Positions 17,224 to 25,830 of a stretch of 64,000 nucleotides of DNA are shown here, in pieces. The notes beneath the pieces were generated by a model. The model was not told where the DNA came from. It made no database searches and saw nothing but the letters and a program-made list of their open reading frames with translations. A program made the position numbers and the translations under genes. The DNA is from Phytoactinopolyspora alkaliphila (GTDB taxonomy: Bacteria > Actinomycetota > Actinomycetes > Jiangellales > Jiangellaceae): assembly GCF_010550695.1 (NCBI RefSeq), contig NZ_JAAGOB010000018.1:1-64000 (forward strand), written 5' to 3'. Positions within the stretch are counted from its first letter, which is position 1. Every line of letters starts with the position of its first letter.

Positions 17224-18258
17224 CTATCGAGAGAGGACTGCGCCCAGCACCTCGGCCGCCTTCCTCGACTCGCCCGCGCCGACGTCGAGATGAGTGATGA
17301 GCCGGACAATGCCGGGGCCGACCACGCCGACCAGCACGCCTGCCTCGCGCGCTTCGGCCACCAGCCGCTCGGCGCGGTCACCGACGTTGAGCAGCACGAT
17401 ATTGGTCTCCACCGACGCCGGGTCAACGACGCCGGGCGCGGCGTCGTTGACCACCTCGGCGACCATCCGCGCATGAGCGTGATCCTCGGCGAGCCGATCC
17501 ACATGATGATCGAGGGCGTACAGGCCCGCCGCCGCGAGCACACCGGCCTGCCGCCAGCCCCCGCCCAGTCGCTTGCGCCACTGCCTGGCCTCGGCGATCA
17601 TGTCCGCCGGGCCCACCAGGACCGAACCGACGGGCGCACCAAGCCCCTTCGACAAGCACACCGACACCGAATCGAACACCGAGGCGTACTCCGCCGCGGG
17701 CACACCAGTGGCCACCTGGGCATTCCACAGCCGCGCACCGTCAAGGTGCAGACGCACGCCGGTGCCGTGCACGGCCTGCCGCAACGACGTCAGCTCGTCG
17801 AGTGCCTGGACGGTGCCACCGGCGAAGTTATGCGTGTTCTCGACTGCGATGGCCGCAGTGGAGACGAGGTACGGCCCGGCGTCCGGCGCCACCAGCGCGC
17901 GCACGGCGGCGAGATCCACCTTTCCGCGCGGATGGAACCAGGTGCGAGTGGTGACGCCGTTCAGCGCGGCGTGCGCACCGAGCTCAGCCCGCACGATATG
18001 CGCCTGCGCCTCGCAGAGCAGTTCCTTCCCAGGGGCCACCCAGGCTCGCACCCCGAGGATGTTCGCCAGGGAGCCGGTGGTGGTGAACAGGCCTGCCTCG
18101 TGCCCGAGCATGGCGGCGACGCGTTGCTCCAGCGCATTGGCCGTGGGGTCCTCACCATAGACGTCGTCGCCGGTATCTGCGGCCGCCATCGCCGCCAGCA
18201 TCGGCGGCGACGGGCGGGTCACCGTGTCACTGCGAAGATCGATCACGCCTGAGGCCAT
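17224..18258 (-). CDS. ltaE: Low-specificity L-threonine aldolase
   Basis: PLP-dependent aldolase cleaving threonine/allo-threonine to glycine and acetaldehyde. 344 residues: IDLRSDTVTRP at the start, DDVYGEDPTANALE, an Asp-containing LHLDGARLWNA, and the pyridoxal lysine in CLSKGLGAP. It lies upstream of the metY leader on the same strand, but the 370-bp gap with its own leader suggests separate transcription. The ATG start overlaps nothing; the DUF2461 gene is divergent. Confidence 0.92.
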   Translation of the reverse strand: MASGVIDLRSDTVTRPSPPMLAAMAAADTGDDVYGEDPTANALEQRVAAMLGHEAGLFTTTGSLANILGVRAWVAPGKELLCEAQAHIVRAELGAHAALNGVTTRTWFHPRGKVDLAAVRALVAPDAGPYLVSTAAIAVENTHNFAGGTVQALDELTSLRQAVHGTGVRLHLDGARLWNAQVATGVPAAEYASVFDSVSVCLSKGLGAPVGSVLVGPADMIAEARQWRKRLGGGWRQAGVLAAAGLYALDHHVDRLAEDHAHARMVAEVVNDAAPGVVDPASVETNIVLLNVGDRAERLVAEAREAGVLVGVVGPGIVRLITHLDVGAGESRKAAEVLGAVLSR

Positions 18259-18346
18259 ACTCGCACTCTATCCACCCGGATGGATCTGGAAGACTCACCC
18301 TGGGTGGGGCTCCACCAGACGGGCTGGACGAGAAGAGGTGAGGCCG

Positions 18347-18967
18347 GTGGGCTTCGAGGGGTGGCCGGTTGAGGCGCTCGAGTTCTACGAGGGCCTCGAG
18401 GCGGACAATTCGCGGACGTACTGGACCGCGAACAAAGCCGTCTACGACCAGGCGGTCCGCGAGCCGATGACGCTGCTGCTGAAGGAGCTCGAGCCGGAGT
18501 TCGGCCCCGGCCGGATCTTCCGGCCGAACCGGGACGTGCGGTTCAGCACCGACAAGTCGCCCTACAAGACCACCATCGCTGCCACCCTGGAGCAGGGTGG
18601 GTACGTCCAGCTGTCGTCCGCCGGGCTGGCCGCCGGCAGCGGAATGTACCTGATGGACACCGACCAGCTCGCACGTTATCGCCGGGCCGTCGACGACGAT
18701 TCCACCGGCGAGGAGTTGCGCGCCGTCGTCGACGCGCTCACGGACCGCGACGTCGAGATCACTGCGCACGGACGGCTCAAGACCGCACCGCGTGGGTACC
18801 CCAGAGATCATCCTCGTCTCGGGCTTCTCCAGCTCAAAGGGCTGGTGGCCTGGAAGCACTGGCCCGCGGACGCCTGGCTCGGTACAGCCGGTGCCAAGGA
18901 CCGCGTCGTCGACCTCCTGCGAAATACCCGACCGCTCAATGGCTGGCTGGCCGAGCACGTGGAATGA
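18347..18967 (+). CDS. DUF2461 family protein
   Basis: 206 residues. The family signature is clear: WPVEALEFYEGLEADNSRTYW at the start (one of the best conserved segments), FRPNRDVRFSTDKSPYKT, GMYLMDTDQLARYRRAV and a closing WLAEHVE. The open frame extends further upstream, but family members begin a few residues before this motif; I use the GTG at 18347 (GAGGTGAGG precedes it). Function unknown; soluble. Divergent from ltaE. Confidence 0.85.
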   Translation: MGFEGWPVEALEFYEGLEADNSRTYWTANKAVYDQAVREPMTLLLKELEPEFGPGRIFRPNRDVRFSTDKSPYKTTIAATLEQGGYVQLSSAGLAAGSGMYLMDTDQLARYRRAVDDDSTGEELRAVVDALTDRDVEITAHGRLKTAPRGYPRDHPRLGLLQLKGLVAWKHWPADAWLGTAGAKDRVVDLLRNTRPLNGWLAEHVE

Positions 18968-19095
18968 TCCCGCGGCCCACGGGATCCGAGGGCTCGACGC
19001 CGCCCGGCGCCGACGTCCGGCGCTAGAATGCCCACACCATCGCAAAGAGTGGTGAACCCGTCGCCTTGCCGGCACGATTGTGTGCAGGGGGTGTG

Positions 19096-20730
19096 ATGAA
19101 CCTCGGTCGAACGGTGAAGCCGGCTGAGCATCAGCCCGCGTCCGGGGGCGCACACTGGAGAGAGATCTGTGACCGCCTCGGCGATGTCGCACCCGAGACC
19201 CTCGAAGCCGGTGAGCTCGAATCACTCGCCGATGCCAAGTTCTGGCTCGGCCGCCCACGCGAGTCGATCACCGTCCGCCAGCTCGCGTATCGCCGGCACC
19301 GGGACGCTCACGACGCCGCACGCGCCACCAAGGCCGCCTGGCGACTCTTCTACAGCTACTTCGACCTCAACGAGACCGCCGTGGCCAGCGGCTGGCTCCA
19401 GCGTGCGCACCGGCATGCTCTGGAGGCTCCGGAGCAGATCGAGAGCCATTACGTGTCGCTGGCCGACGCGGACTGGGCGCTGTACCAGAACAAGCTGGAC
19501 GACGCCCTCTCCTCGGCTCGTCACGCGTGCGACGCGGCACGCCAGTTCGACGACCGTGACCTCGAAGCGCTGAGCTTGGGTGTCCAGGGCAGGATCCTCA
19601 TCAGCCGTGGCGCCCCCGCGGAAGGACTCGACCGGCTGGACGAGGCGATGGTCGTGGCGCTCAGTGGCGAGCTCACCGCGTTCGCTACTGGCTGGGTCCA
19701 CTGCCTTCTCCTGTCCACGTGCCAGGAGCTCGGCGACGTACGTCGTGCGGCCGAGTGGACCGGCGTCGCCGTCCCGTGGGCCGAGGATCACGGCGAGGAG
19801 AGCTGGTATCCCGGCCTGTGCCGGCTGCACCGGTGCGAGGTCCAGTCGCTGCGCGGCGAGTGGTCGGCGGCCGAGCGCGAGGCACTGCACGCCGCCGAAG
19901 AACTGGCCCCGTTCGGCGAATACCTGATCGCTGACGGGCAGTATCTCGCCGGCGAGATCCGGAGGCGCAGAGGTGACCACGAGGGCGCGAAAGAGGCCTT
20001 TCTCCGCGCCCATCAACTCGGCCGCGACCCGCAGCCAGGACTGGCACTACTCAAGCTCGCCCAAGGCGAGGCCCACCAAGCCGCCGCGACGCTCAGGCTG
20101 GCTCTCTCCGCGCAGTACGGTGGCCCGGTCGGGCGCGCTCGCCTGCTGTCCGCGCATGTGGAGGCGGAGCTGTGCGCCGGTGACGTGGAGGCTGCCGCCA
20201 GATCGGCCGGGGAACTGCACGACCTCGCGGAGGCAAGCCGGACGCCGTACCTCCGTGGTATGGCCGCGGCGGCGAACGGTGCGGTTCTGCTGGCAAGGGG
20301 CGACGTCAACGGCGCATTACCGGTGCTGCGCTCGGCGTGCGACATCTACCGCAGCCTGTCATGTCCGTACGAGTGCGCCGCCTCCCGAGTCTTCCTGGGA
20401 ATCGCCGCACGCCAAGCGGGCGACGAGCACACGGCGCGTCTGGAGTTCGACGCCGCGATGGCGGTTTTCGAGCGCCTAGGAGCGGCACCCGACGTCGAAC
20501 GTGTCAACGCCCTGCTCAACCGCGACACCTCCACACCCGACGGCCTGACACAACGCGAGCTGGAGGTGCTGAAGCTGGTGGCGCACGGCCGATCAAATCG
20601 GCAGATCGGCGCTGAGCTCTTTATCAGCGAGCACACGGTCGCGCGGCACGTCAGCAACATCTTCGCCAAGATCGACGTCACCTCCCGTTCCGCCGCGACG
20701 TCCTATGCCTTCCGGCACCATCTCGCCTGA
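19096..20730 (+). CDS. LuxR-type regulator with TPR-like helical domain
   Basis: 544 residues. Residues 1-470 are all-helical tetratricopeptide-like repeats (LGDVAPETLEAGELESLADA, WALYQNKLDDALSSARHACD). The last 65 residues are a LuxR/NarL HTH: LTQRELEVLKLVAHGRSNRQ and ISEHTVARHVSNIFAKI. There is no AAA/LAL ATPase and no receiver domain. ATG with AGGGGG upstream; TAGAAT (19024-19029) is a likely -10. It lies 518 bp upstream of an FAD-dependent oxidase on the same strand, a pairing I recall from other actinobacteria, and may control it. Confidence 0.85.
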   Translation: MNLGRTVKPAEHQPASGGAHWREICDRLGDVAPETLEAGELESLADAKFWLGRPRESITVRQLAYRRHRDAHDAARATKAAWRLFYSYFDLNETAVASGWLQRAHRHALEAPEQIESHYVSLADADWALYQNKLDDALSSARHACDAARQFDDRDLEALSLGVQGRILISRGAPAEGLDRLDEAMVVALSGELTAFATGWVHCLLLSTCQELGDVRRAAEWTGVAVPWAEDHGEESWYPGLCRLHRCEVQSLRGEWSAAEREALHAAEELAPFGEYLIADGQYLAGEIRRRRGDHEGAKEAFLRAHQLGRDPQPGLALLKLAQGEAHQAAATLRLALSAQYGGPVGRARLLSAHVEAELCAGDVEAAARSAGELHDLAEASRTPYLRGMAAAANGAVLLARGDVNGALPVLRSACDIYRSLSCPYECAASRVFLGIAARQAGDEHTARLEFDAAMAVFERLGAAPDVERVNALLNRDTSTPDGLTQRELEVLKLVAHGRSNRQIGAELFISEHTVARHVSNIFAKIDVTSRSAATSYAFRHHLA

Positions 20731-21062
20731 GAACCTGTCTCCGAGCCGAGCCTCGCATTCGTACAGCCCCATGTGGCGGGTGCCCGCCTGCCTTGGCGCG
20801 CGGCGTGACTACACCCCACTGGGCAGCACTACCCATCGGGACGATGCCGCGGGGAGTGGGTGTTGACCGGCCTTCAGGTGATCGCCACGTGGGCCGCCGG
20901 GCGGGAGAGGTGGTAGGCCTGGCTGCTCGGCGCTGCGTACAGCCCGTGTGAGATCGTCGACGCCGTCGTGACCGCCCAGCTGGGCTTCGTCCCCGGGTGC
21001 GTGGTTTCCGCGGCCGTGAGAACTGCACAACGTCCGCGTTCGCGAGCCGGCGGCCGCGCCGT
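20731..21062. other. Intergenic region, nothing recognised
   Basis: The left part of the long spacer between the LuxR gene and the oxidase gene. Frames on both strands look like G/C-driven shadows and I saw no RNA structure. Confidence 0.5.
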
Positions 21063-21084
21063 CGATGGTCAGTTCTGACCATCG
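21063..21084. promoter_or_regulatory. Perfect 10-2-10 palindrome, candidate operator
   Basis: CGATGGTCAG, TT, CTGACCATCG: 22 bp with no mismatch, 165 bp upstream of the FAD-oxidase start. CTGACC in its right arm followed about 15 bp later by TACATA could be a promoter, placing the site over the -35. The symmetry fits a dimeric HTH regulator; the upstream LuxR-type protein is one candidate. Confidence 0.55.
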
Positions 21085-21248
21085 CGGGACGTCGCTACAT
21101 ACACATTCCTCTCGATGCCGGCGCGACGTGGCCAGCCGTAGCGTCAAGTCGCACGATGTCCACCGTGTGTCCGCACGGCTCGACTCCGCGGCGGACGTCG
21201 ACCCCGCGGCGAGCCGATCAGGACTCGCTCCCACCAGAAAGGTGTGTC

Positions 21249-22631
21249 ATGACACGCGACAATCTGCGCGCATTCGGCGACCAGCTGCGCGGAGACCTCA
21301 TCCGGCCAGGCGACGCTGAATACGACGATGCACGCGCCGTCTGGAACGGCATGATCGACCGCCTGCCCGCCGCGATCGCGCGGTGTGCCGGCACCGACGA
21401 TGTGCTGGCGACGGTCGCCTACGCCCGCGACAATGCCCTTCCGCTGACCGTGCGCGGCGGCGGGCACAACGTCTCCGGCAGTGCCGTCAGCGACGACGGG
21501 GTCGTCATCGACCTGTCGCGGATGGACGCCGTCCACGTCGATGCCGCGCGCCGGCGCGTCGTCGCCGGGGGCGGGGCCACGATCGGCGACGTCGACCGAG
21601 TGGCCCAGGAGTTCGGACTCGCCGTACCCCTGGGCCTGGTGAGCAAGACCGGAATCGCCGGTCTGACGCTCGGCGGCGGACTGGGGTGGCTTCGCCGGGC
21701 CTATGGCGCCAGCTGCGACAACCTGGTCGCGGCCGACGTCGTCACCGCGACCGGCGAGCGTCTTCACGCGTCGGAGACTGAGAACCCAGAGCTGCTCTGG
21801 GGACTGCGCGGCGGAGGCGGTGGCCTCGGAGTCGTGACGTCGTTCGAGTTCCGCGCATATCCCGTCCCGCCACAGGTGTCGTTTGCGCTCGTCTTTCATC
21901 CATGGCACGACGCGAAAGCCGCACTGCAGCACTACCGCGAGTGGGCGGACACGGCGCCGGATGACGTGAGCTCGTTCGCGATCTTGTGGCACGCGCCGGC
22001 CATCGACGAGATCCCCGGCGAGTATCACCATCAGCCCGTGGTCGTCTACGCCGCCGTTCACTGCGGTGACCGAGCCGAAGCTCGGAGTGATCTCAGCCCG
22101 CTGCGGGACTTCGGCAATCCCATTGCCGACCTCAGCGATGCCGTGCCCTATGCAGAGGTGCAGCAACTGTTCGACGAGGACTATCCCGCACACATCATGC
22201 GGTATTACTGGAAGTCGCTGTACCTCACCGGCCTCGACGACGCCGCCCTGGAGACGATGAGGTCGCTCAACGAGATCAGCCCCTCTCCCCACTCGACCCT
22301 CGACGTCTGGCAACTCGGGGGCGCCTTCTGCCGCGTCGCACCGGACGAGTCCGCCTTCGGTGACCGGTCGGCACCGTTCCTGCTCGGCATCGAGGCCAAC
22401 TGGGAGGATCCGGCCGACGACGAGGCGAACATCGCCTGGGCGCGCAGAGTTCATGAGGCGATGAGCCGCTTCTCGACCGGCGCCGAGTACCTCAACTTCC
22501 CGGGCTTCTTCGAGGACGGTGAGCAGAGTCTCCTTCGCAAGTCCGTGGGGGCGAACTACGCACGGCTGTCCGATCTGAAAGGCAAGTACGACCCCCAGGG
22601 TCTCTTCGCACTCCGCGGCGGTTTCAGCTGA
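21249..22631 (+). CDS. FAD-linked oxidase, berberine-bridge-enzyme type
   Basis: 460 residues. The PCMH-type FAD domain shows VRGGGHNVSGSAV, whose His normally carries the covalent flavin, then GGGATIGDVDRVAQEFGLAVP, TGIAGLTLGGGLGW and LRGGGGGLGVVTSFEF. The C terminus is a BBE domain (YLNFPGFFEDGE, NYARLSDLKGKYDPQGLF). Family members oxidise sugars, alkaloids or polyketides; the substrate is unknown. No signal peptide, so probably cytosolic. ATG at 21249 with GAAAGG upstream. The small membrane protein gene follows by 15 bp. Confidence 0.9.
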   Translation: MTRDNLRAFGDQLRGDLIRPGDAEYDDARAVWNGMIDRLPAAIARCAGTDDVLATVAYARDNALPLTVRGGGHNVSGSAVSDDGVVIDLSRMDAVHVDAARRRVVAGGGATIGDVDRVAQEFGLAVPLGLVSKTGIAGLTLGGGLGWLRRAYGASCDNLVAADVVTATGERLHASETENPELLWGLRGGGGGLGVVTSFEFRAYPVPPQVSFALVFHPWHDAKAALQHYREWADTAPDDVSSFAILWHAPAIDEIPGEYHHQPVVVYAAVHCGDRAEARSDLSPLRDFGNPIADLSDAVPYAEVQQLFDEDYPAHIMRYYWKSLYLTGLDDAALETMRSLNEISPSPHSTLDVWQLGGAFCRVAPDESAFGDRSAPFLLGIEANWEDPADDEANIAWARRVHEAMSRFSTGAEYLNFPGFFEDGEQSLLRKSVGANYARLSDLKGKYDPQGLFALRGGFS

Positions 22632-22646
22632 CCCCTGCCCGCCGCC

Positions 22647-22868
22647 ATGCCGTCGATCCACCGGCGAGCACTCATCACCTGGCTCGCGATCTTCCCGCTG
22701 GTCTGCCTCGGCCAAGTGGGGCTATCCCCCGTCGTGGACGAGCTTCCGTTGGTGGTCAGCGCGCTGATCCTCACGGTCGTCGTCGTGCCGGTAGCGGTGT
22801 ACGTCGTCGTGCCATTCCTGCTGAAAGCCAACGCACGTATCTCGCGCCGCCCCGACGCCCGCCGGTAG
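22647..22868 (+). CDS. Small two-helix membrane protein
   Basis: 73 residues with two hydrophobic stretches (about 9-27 and 34-60: LITWLAIFPLVCLGQVGLS and LVVSALILTVVVVPVAVYVV) and a basic tail RRPDARR. Resembles, from memory, the C-terminal membrane tails of some monooxygenase-like proteins, but I cannot name a family. Starts 15 bp after the oxidase stop codon, so probably co-transcribed. Codon position bias looks genuine. Confidence 0.6.
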   Translation: MPSIHRRALITWLAIFPLVCLGQVGLSPVVDELPLVVSALILTVVVVPVAVYVVVPFLLKANARISRRPDARR

Positions 22869-22902
22869 GACGGCTCGCCGTGACGGCAACCACGGCGTGA
22901 GC

Positions 22903-24264
22903 TCAGCTGGCGGGTTCGAGAAGCTCCGCGACGAGGAAAGCCAGTTCGAGGGACTGGGTCCGGTTCAGGCGCGGATCACAGACCGTCTCATAGCGGCTGC
23001 CCAGGCCGTCCTCGGCGATCGGGTCTCCCCCGCCGACGCACTCGGTGACGTCGTCGCCGGTCAGCTCCACGTGCAGGCCGCCCGGATGGGTGCCGAGACC
23101 GTGGTGCACCTCGAAGAACCCGCGGACCTCGTCCATGACGTCGTCGAACTTGCGGGTCTTGTGCCCGCTCGCCGCCTCGTAGGTATTGCCGTGCATCGGG
23201 TCGCAGACCCAGGACGCCACCAGGCCGCTCGCCGTCGCTTTCTGCACCAGCGGCGGCAGCGCCTCCCGGATCTTGGCCGCGCCCATGCGCGAGACGAACG
23301 TCAGCCGTCCTGGTTCACGGTCCGGGTCCAGTTTCTCGGCCAGTGCCATCAGGTCGTCGGGGGACGTCGTCGGGCCGACCTTCACTCCGATCGGGTTCCG
23401 GATCCGGGATGCGAACTCCAGGTGCGCACCATCCAGCTGGCGGGTTCGCTCGCCCACCCAGACGAAATGTCCCGAGACGTCGTAGGGCGACCCCGTACGT
23501 GAGTCCACCCTGGTCAGCGCCGTCTCATACTCCAGGAGCAGGGCTTCGTGGCTGGAGTACAGCTCCACCTTGCGCAGAGTTTCGGCGTCGATGTCGATGG
23601 CTCGCATGAACCGCAGCGCCTGGTCGATCCGCCCGGCAAGGCGCTCGTAGCGCTGGCCCGCGGGAGAGGTCCGGACGAAGTCGGTGTTCCACGAGTGGAC
23701 CTGGTGCAGGTCCGCGAACCCACCGCCGACGAAGGCGCGGGTGAGGTTCAGTGTCGCCGCCGACGCGTGATAAGCCCGCAGCATTCTGTGCGGGTCCGGA
23801 ACGCGGGACGCCTCGGTGAACTCGAACCCGTTCACGATGTCGCCGCGGAAGGCCGGAAGCGTGACGCCGTCTCGTGTCTCGGTCGATTTGGACCGCGGCT
23901 TCGCGTACTGCCCGGCCAGCCGCGCCACCTTGACCACCGGCATGCTCGCCGCGTAGGTCAGCACCACCGCCATTTGCAGCAGGGTCTTGAGCTTGTTGCG
24001 GACGTTGTCGGCGGAGACGCCGTCGAAGGTCTCGGCGCAGTCGCCGCCCTGAAGCAGGAACGCCTCGCCCCGCGATACCGCCGCGAGCCGTTCCCGCAGC
24101 AGGTCACACTCACCGGCGAACACCAGCGGCGGCATGGCACGCAGCTCGGTCACCGCCTGCTCGGCGGCCGAGCGGTCCGGCCATTCGGGCTGCTGGGCCG
24201 CGGGGAGCGCACCGAGCGCGGTAGTCAGTTCCGCGAACAGTTCATTGTCAACATCCGACGTCAC
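22903..24264 (-). CDS. aroG: 3-deoxy-7-phosphoheptulonate synthase, class II
   Basis: Plant/mycobacterial-type DAHP synthase, unrelated in sequence to the class I enzyme at 6.4 kb but with the same reaction. 453 residues: FAGECDLLRERLAAVSRGEA, LLQGGDCAETF (metal Cys), KVARLAGQYAKPRS, GDIVNGFEF, VDSRTGSPYDVSGHFVWVGE, HGNTYEA and GGLHVELTGDDVTEC. In Mycobacterium this form is inhibited by aromatic amino acids and partners with chorismate mutase. Divergent from pfp. Confidence 0.95.
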   Translation of the reverse strand: MTSDVDNELFAELTTALGALPAAQQPEWPDRSAAEQAVTELRAMPPLVFAGECDLLRERLAAVSRGEAFLLQGGDCAETFDGVSADNVRNKLKTLLQMAVVLTYAASMPVVKVARLAGQYAKPRSKSTETRDGVTLPAFRGDIVNGFEFTEASRVPDPHRMLRAYHASAATLNLTRAFVGGGFADLHQVHSWNTDFVRTSPAGQRYERLAGRIDQALRFMRAIDIDAETLRKVELYSSHEALLLEYETALTRVDSRTGSPYDVSGHFVWVGERTRQLDGAHLEFASRIRNPIGVKVGPTTSPDDLMALAEKLDPDREPGRLTFVSRMGAAKIREALPPLVQKATASGLVASWVCDPMHGNTYEAASGHKTRKFDDVMDEVRGFFEVHHGLGTHPGGLHVELTGDDVTECVGGGDPIAEDGLGSRYETVCDPRLNRTQSLELAFLVAELLEPAS

Positions 24265-24418
24265 TCGGCCTAGGGTAAGCGGTCATCCGTCATCCGAGCC
24301 AAACATCCCACTCTCCGGACGCGTAGGCCGCGAGGCGCAGCGATAGGCTGGCGCACGACTACGCGACACGACGACGTGCGCGCCATCCGATGTTGAGTTG
24401 TGCCGAAAGGTCTGGGTC

Positions 24419-25633
24419 ATGTCCGACAAGCCGATTCGTAAGGTCGCGATGCTCACCGCCGGAGGTCTGGCCCCGTGCCTGTCGTCCGCTGTCGGCGGGC
24501 TCATCGAGCGCTACACCGAGATCGCCCCCGAGGTCGAGATCATCGGATACCTCGACGGCTATGCGGGTCTACTGACCGGCCGCTCGGTGACCGTGACACC
24601 CGAGATCCGGGCTACCGCCCACCGTCTGCACCGCTTCGGCGGGAGCCCCATCGGCAACAGCCGGGTCAAGCTGACCAACGTCGAGGACGCCGTGACGCGC
24701 GGCCTGGTCGCCGAGGGTCAGGACCCGCTGCAGGTCGCCGCCGAACAGCTCGAGCGCGACGGCGTCGACGTCCTGCACACCATCGGCGGCGACGACACGA
24801 ACACCACGGCTGCTGACCTCGCCGCCTACCTGGCGCGGCACGACTACGAGCTCACCGTCGTGGGGCTGCCCAAGACCGTCGACAACGACATCATTCCCGT
24901 GCGGCAGAGCCTCGGGGCGTGGACCGCGGCCGAGCAAGGCGCCCGCTACGCGCAGAACGTCGTCACCGAAAACACCTCCAACCCGCGCCACCTGGTGATC
25001 CACGAGGTCATGGGCCGGCATTGCGGCTGGCTCACGGCGGCGACGGCCCGCGCGTATCGGGGCTGGCTCGCCACCCAGGAGTGGGCGCCGGAGATCGGCG
25101 TGGATCCGCGTCGCTGGGACGTGCACGCGGTGTACGTGCCGGAACTCGAGCTCGACATCGACGCTGAGGCCGGCCGCCTGCGCGCGGTCATGGACGAGAT
25201 CGGCTGCGCCACGATCTTCCTCTCCGAGGGCGCGGGCGTCGAGGAGATCGTCGCCGAGCTCGAAGCGTCCGGCCAGGAAATCCCGCGCGACCCGTTCGGC
25301 CACGTCAAGCTGGACAAGGTCAACCCCGGGGAATGGTTCGCCAAGCAGTTCGCCTCACGCCTCGGCGCCGAGAAGGTCCGGGTGGAGAAGAGCGGATACT
25401 ACAGTCGCTCCGCCGCTCCCAACGCCGACGACCTGCGCCTGATCAAGAGCTGCACCGACTACGCGGTGGAGTGCGCGCTGCGCCGGGAAGGCGGCCTGGT
25501 CGGGCACGACGAGGAGCACGGCGGCCGGCTGCGCGCCATCGAGTTCGAACGCGTCAAGGGCGGCAAGGCCTTCGACCCCTCGGCCCCCTGGTTCGCCGAT
25601 CTCCTCAACGCCATCGGCCAACCCACCAAGTAG
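24419..25633 (+). CDS. pfp: Pyrophosphate-fructose 6-phosphate 1-phosphotransferase
   Basis: Reversible PPi-dependent phosphofructokinase of glycolysis/gluconeogenesis. 404 residues; TAGGLAPCLSSAVGG at the phosphate site, GGDDTNTTAADLA (the GGDD motif marks PPi use in place of ATP), GLPKTVDNDI with the catalytic Asp, and HEVMGRHCGWLTAATA. The ATG at 24419 has GAAAGG eight bases upstream, preferable to an earlier in-frame start. The closely related actinomycete PPi-PFKs (Amycolatopsis, Streptomyces) have the same design. Followed by a repeat element at 25643. Confidence 0.93.
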   Translation: MSDKPIRKVAMLTAGGLAPCLSSAVGGLIERYTEIAPEVEIIGYLDGYAGLLTGRSVTVTPEIRATAHRLHRFGGSPIGNSRVKLTNVEDAVTRGLVAEGQDPLQVAAEQLERDGVDVLHTIGGDDTNTTAADLAAYLARHDYELTVVGLPKTVDNDIIPVRQSLGAWTAAEQGARYAQNVVTENTSNPRHLVIHEVMGRHCGWLTAATARAYRGWLATQEWAPEIGVDPRRWDVHAVYVPELELDIDAEAGRLRAVMDEIGCATIFLSEGAGVEEIVAELEASGQEIPRDPFGHVKLDKVNPGEWFAKQFASRLGAEKVRVEKSGYYSRSAAPNADDLRLIKSCTDYAVECALRREGGLVGHDEEHGGRLRAIEFERVKGGKAFDPSAPWFADLLNAIGQPTK

Positions 25634-25642
25634 CCCGCCTTT

Positions 25643-25812
25643 GGTCACCTGATCGTCGATATGTCGACTGATCGTCGCCTGGGCGGCGATCAGGTGACCT
25701 TGGGGTGCTGTGGGCACGGTTGACGTCATCTGATCGCGTCTCACGATACGAACGTGCGGCGATCAGACGGCCAAGTCGCGCGAGCGCTGGACGTTGTGTC
25801 ATCTGATCGTCC
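25643..25812 (+). repeat. Convergent-spacer repeat, copy A
   Basis: About 170 bp between the convergent pfp and transpeptidase genes. Starts with a perfect 13-bp inverted repeat (GGTCACCTGATCG at 25643-25655, its complement at 25687-25699), followed by a second smaller one (TCTGATCG ... CGATCAGA, 25729-25767) and ends in ATCTGATCGTCC. Two relatives occur at 52452-52619 and 59102-59227. Confidence 0.85.
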
Positions 25813-25830
25813 GGCGCCCGGAGCCGACGG

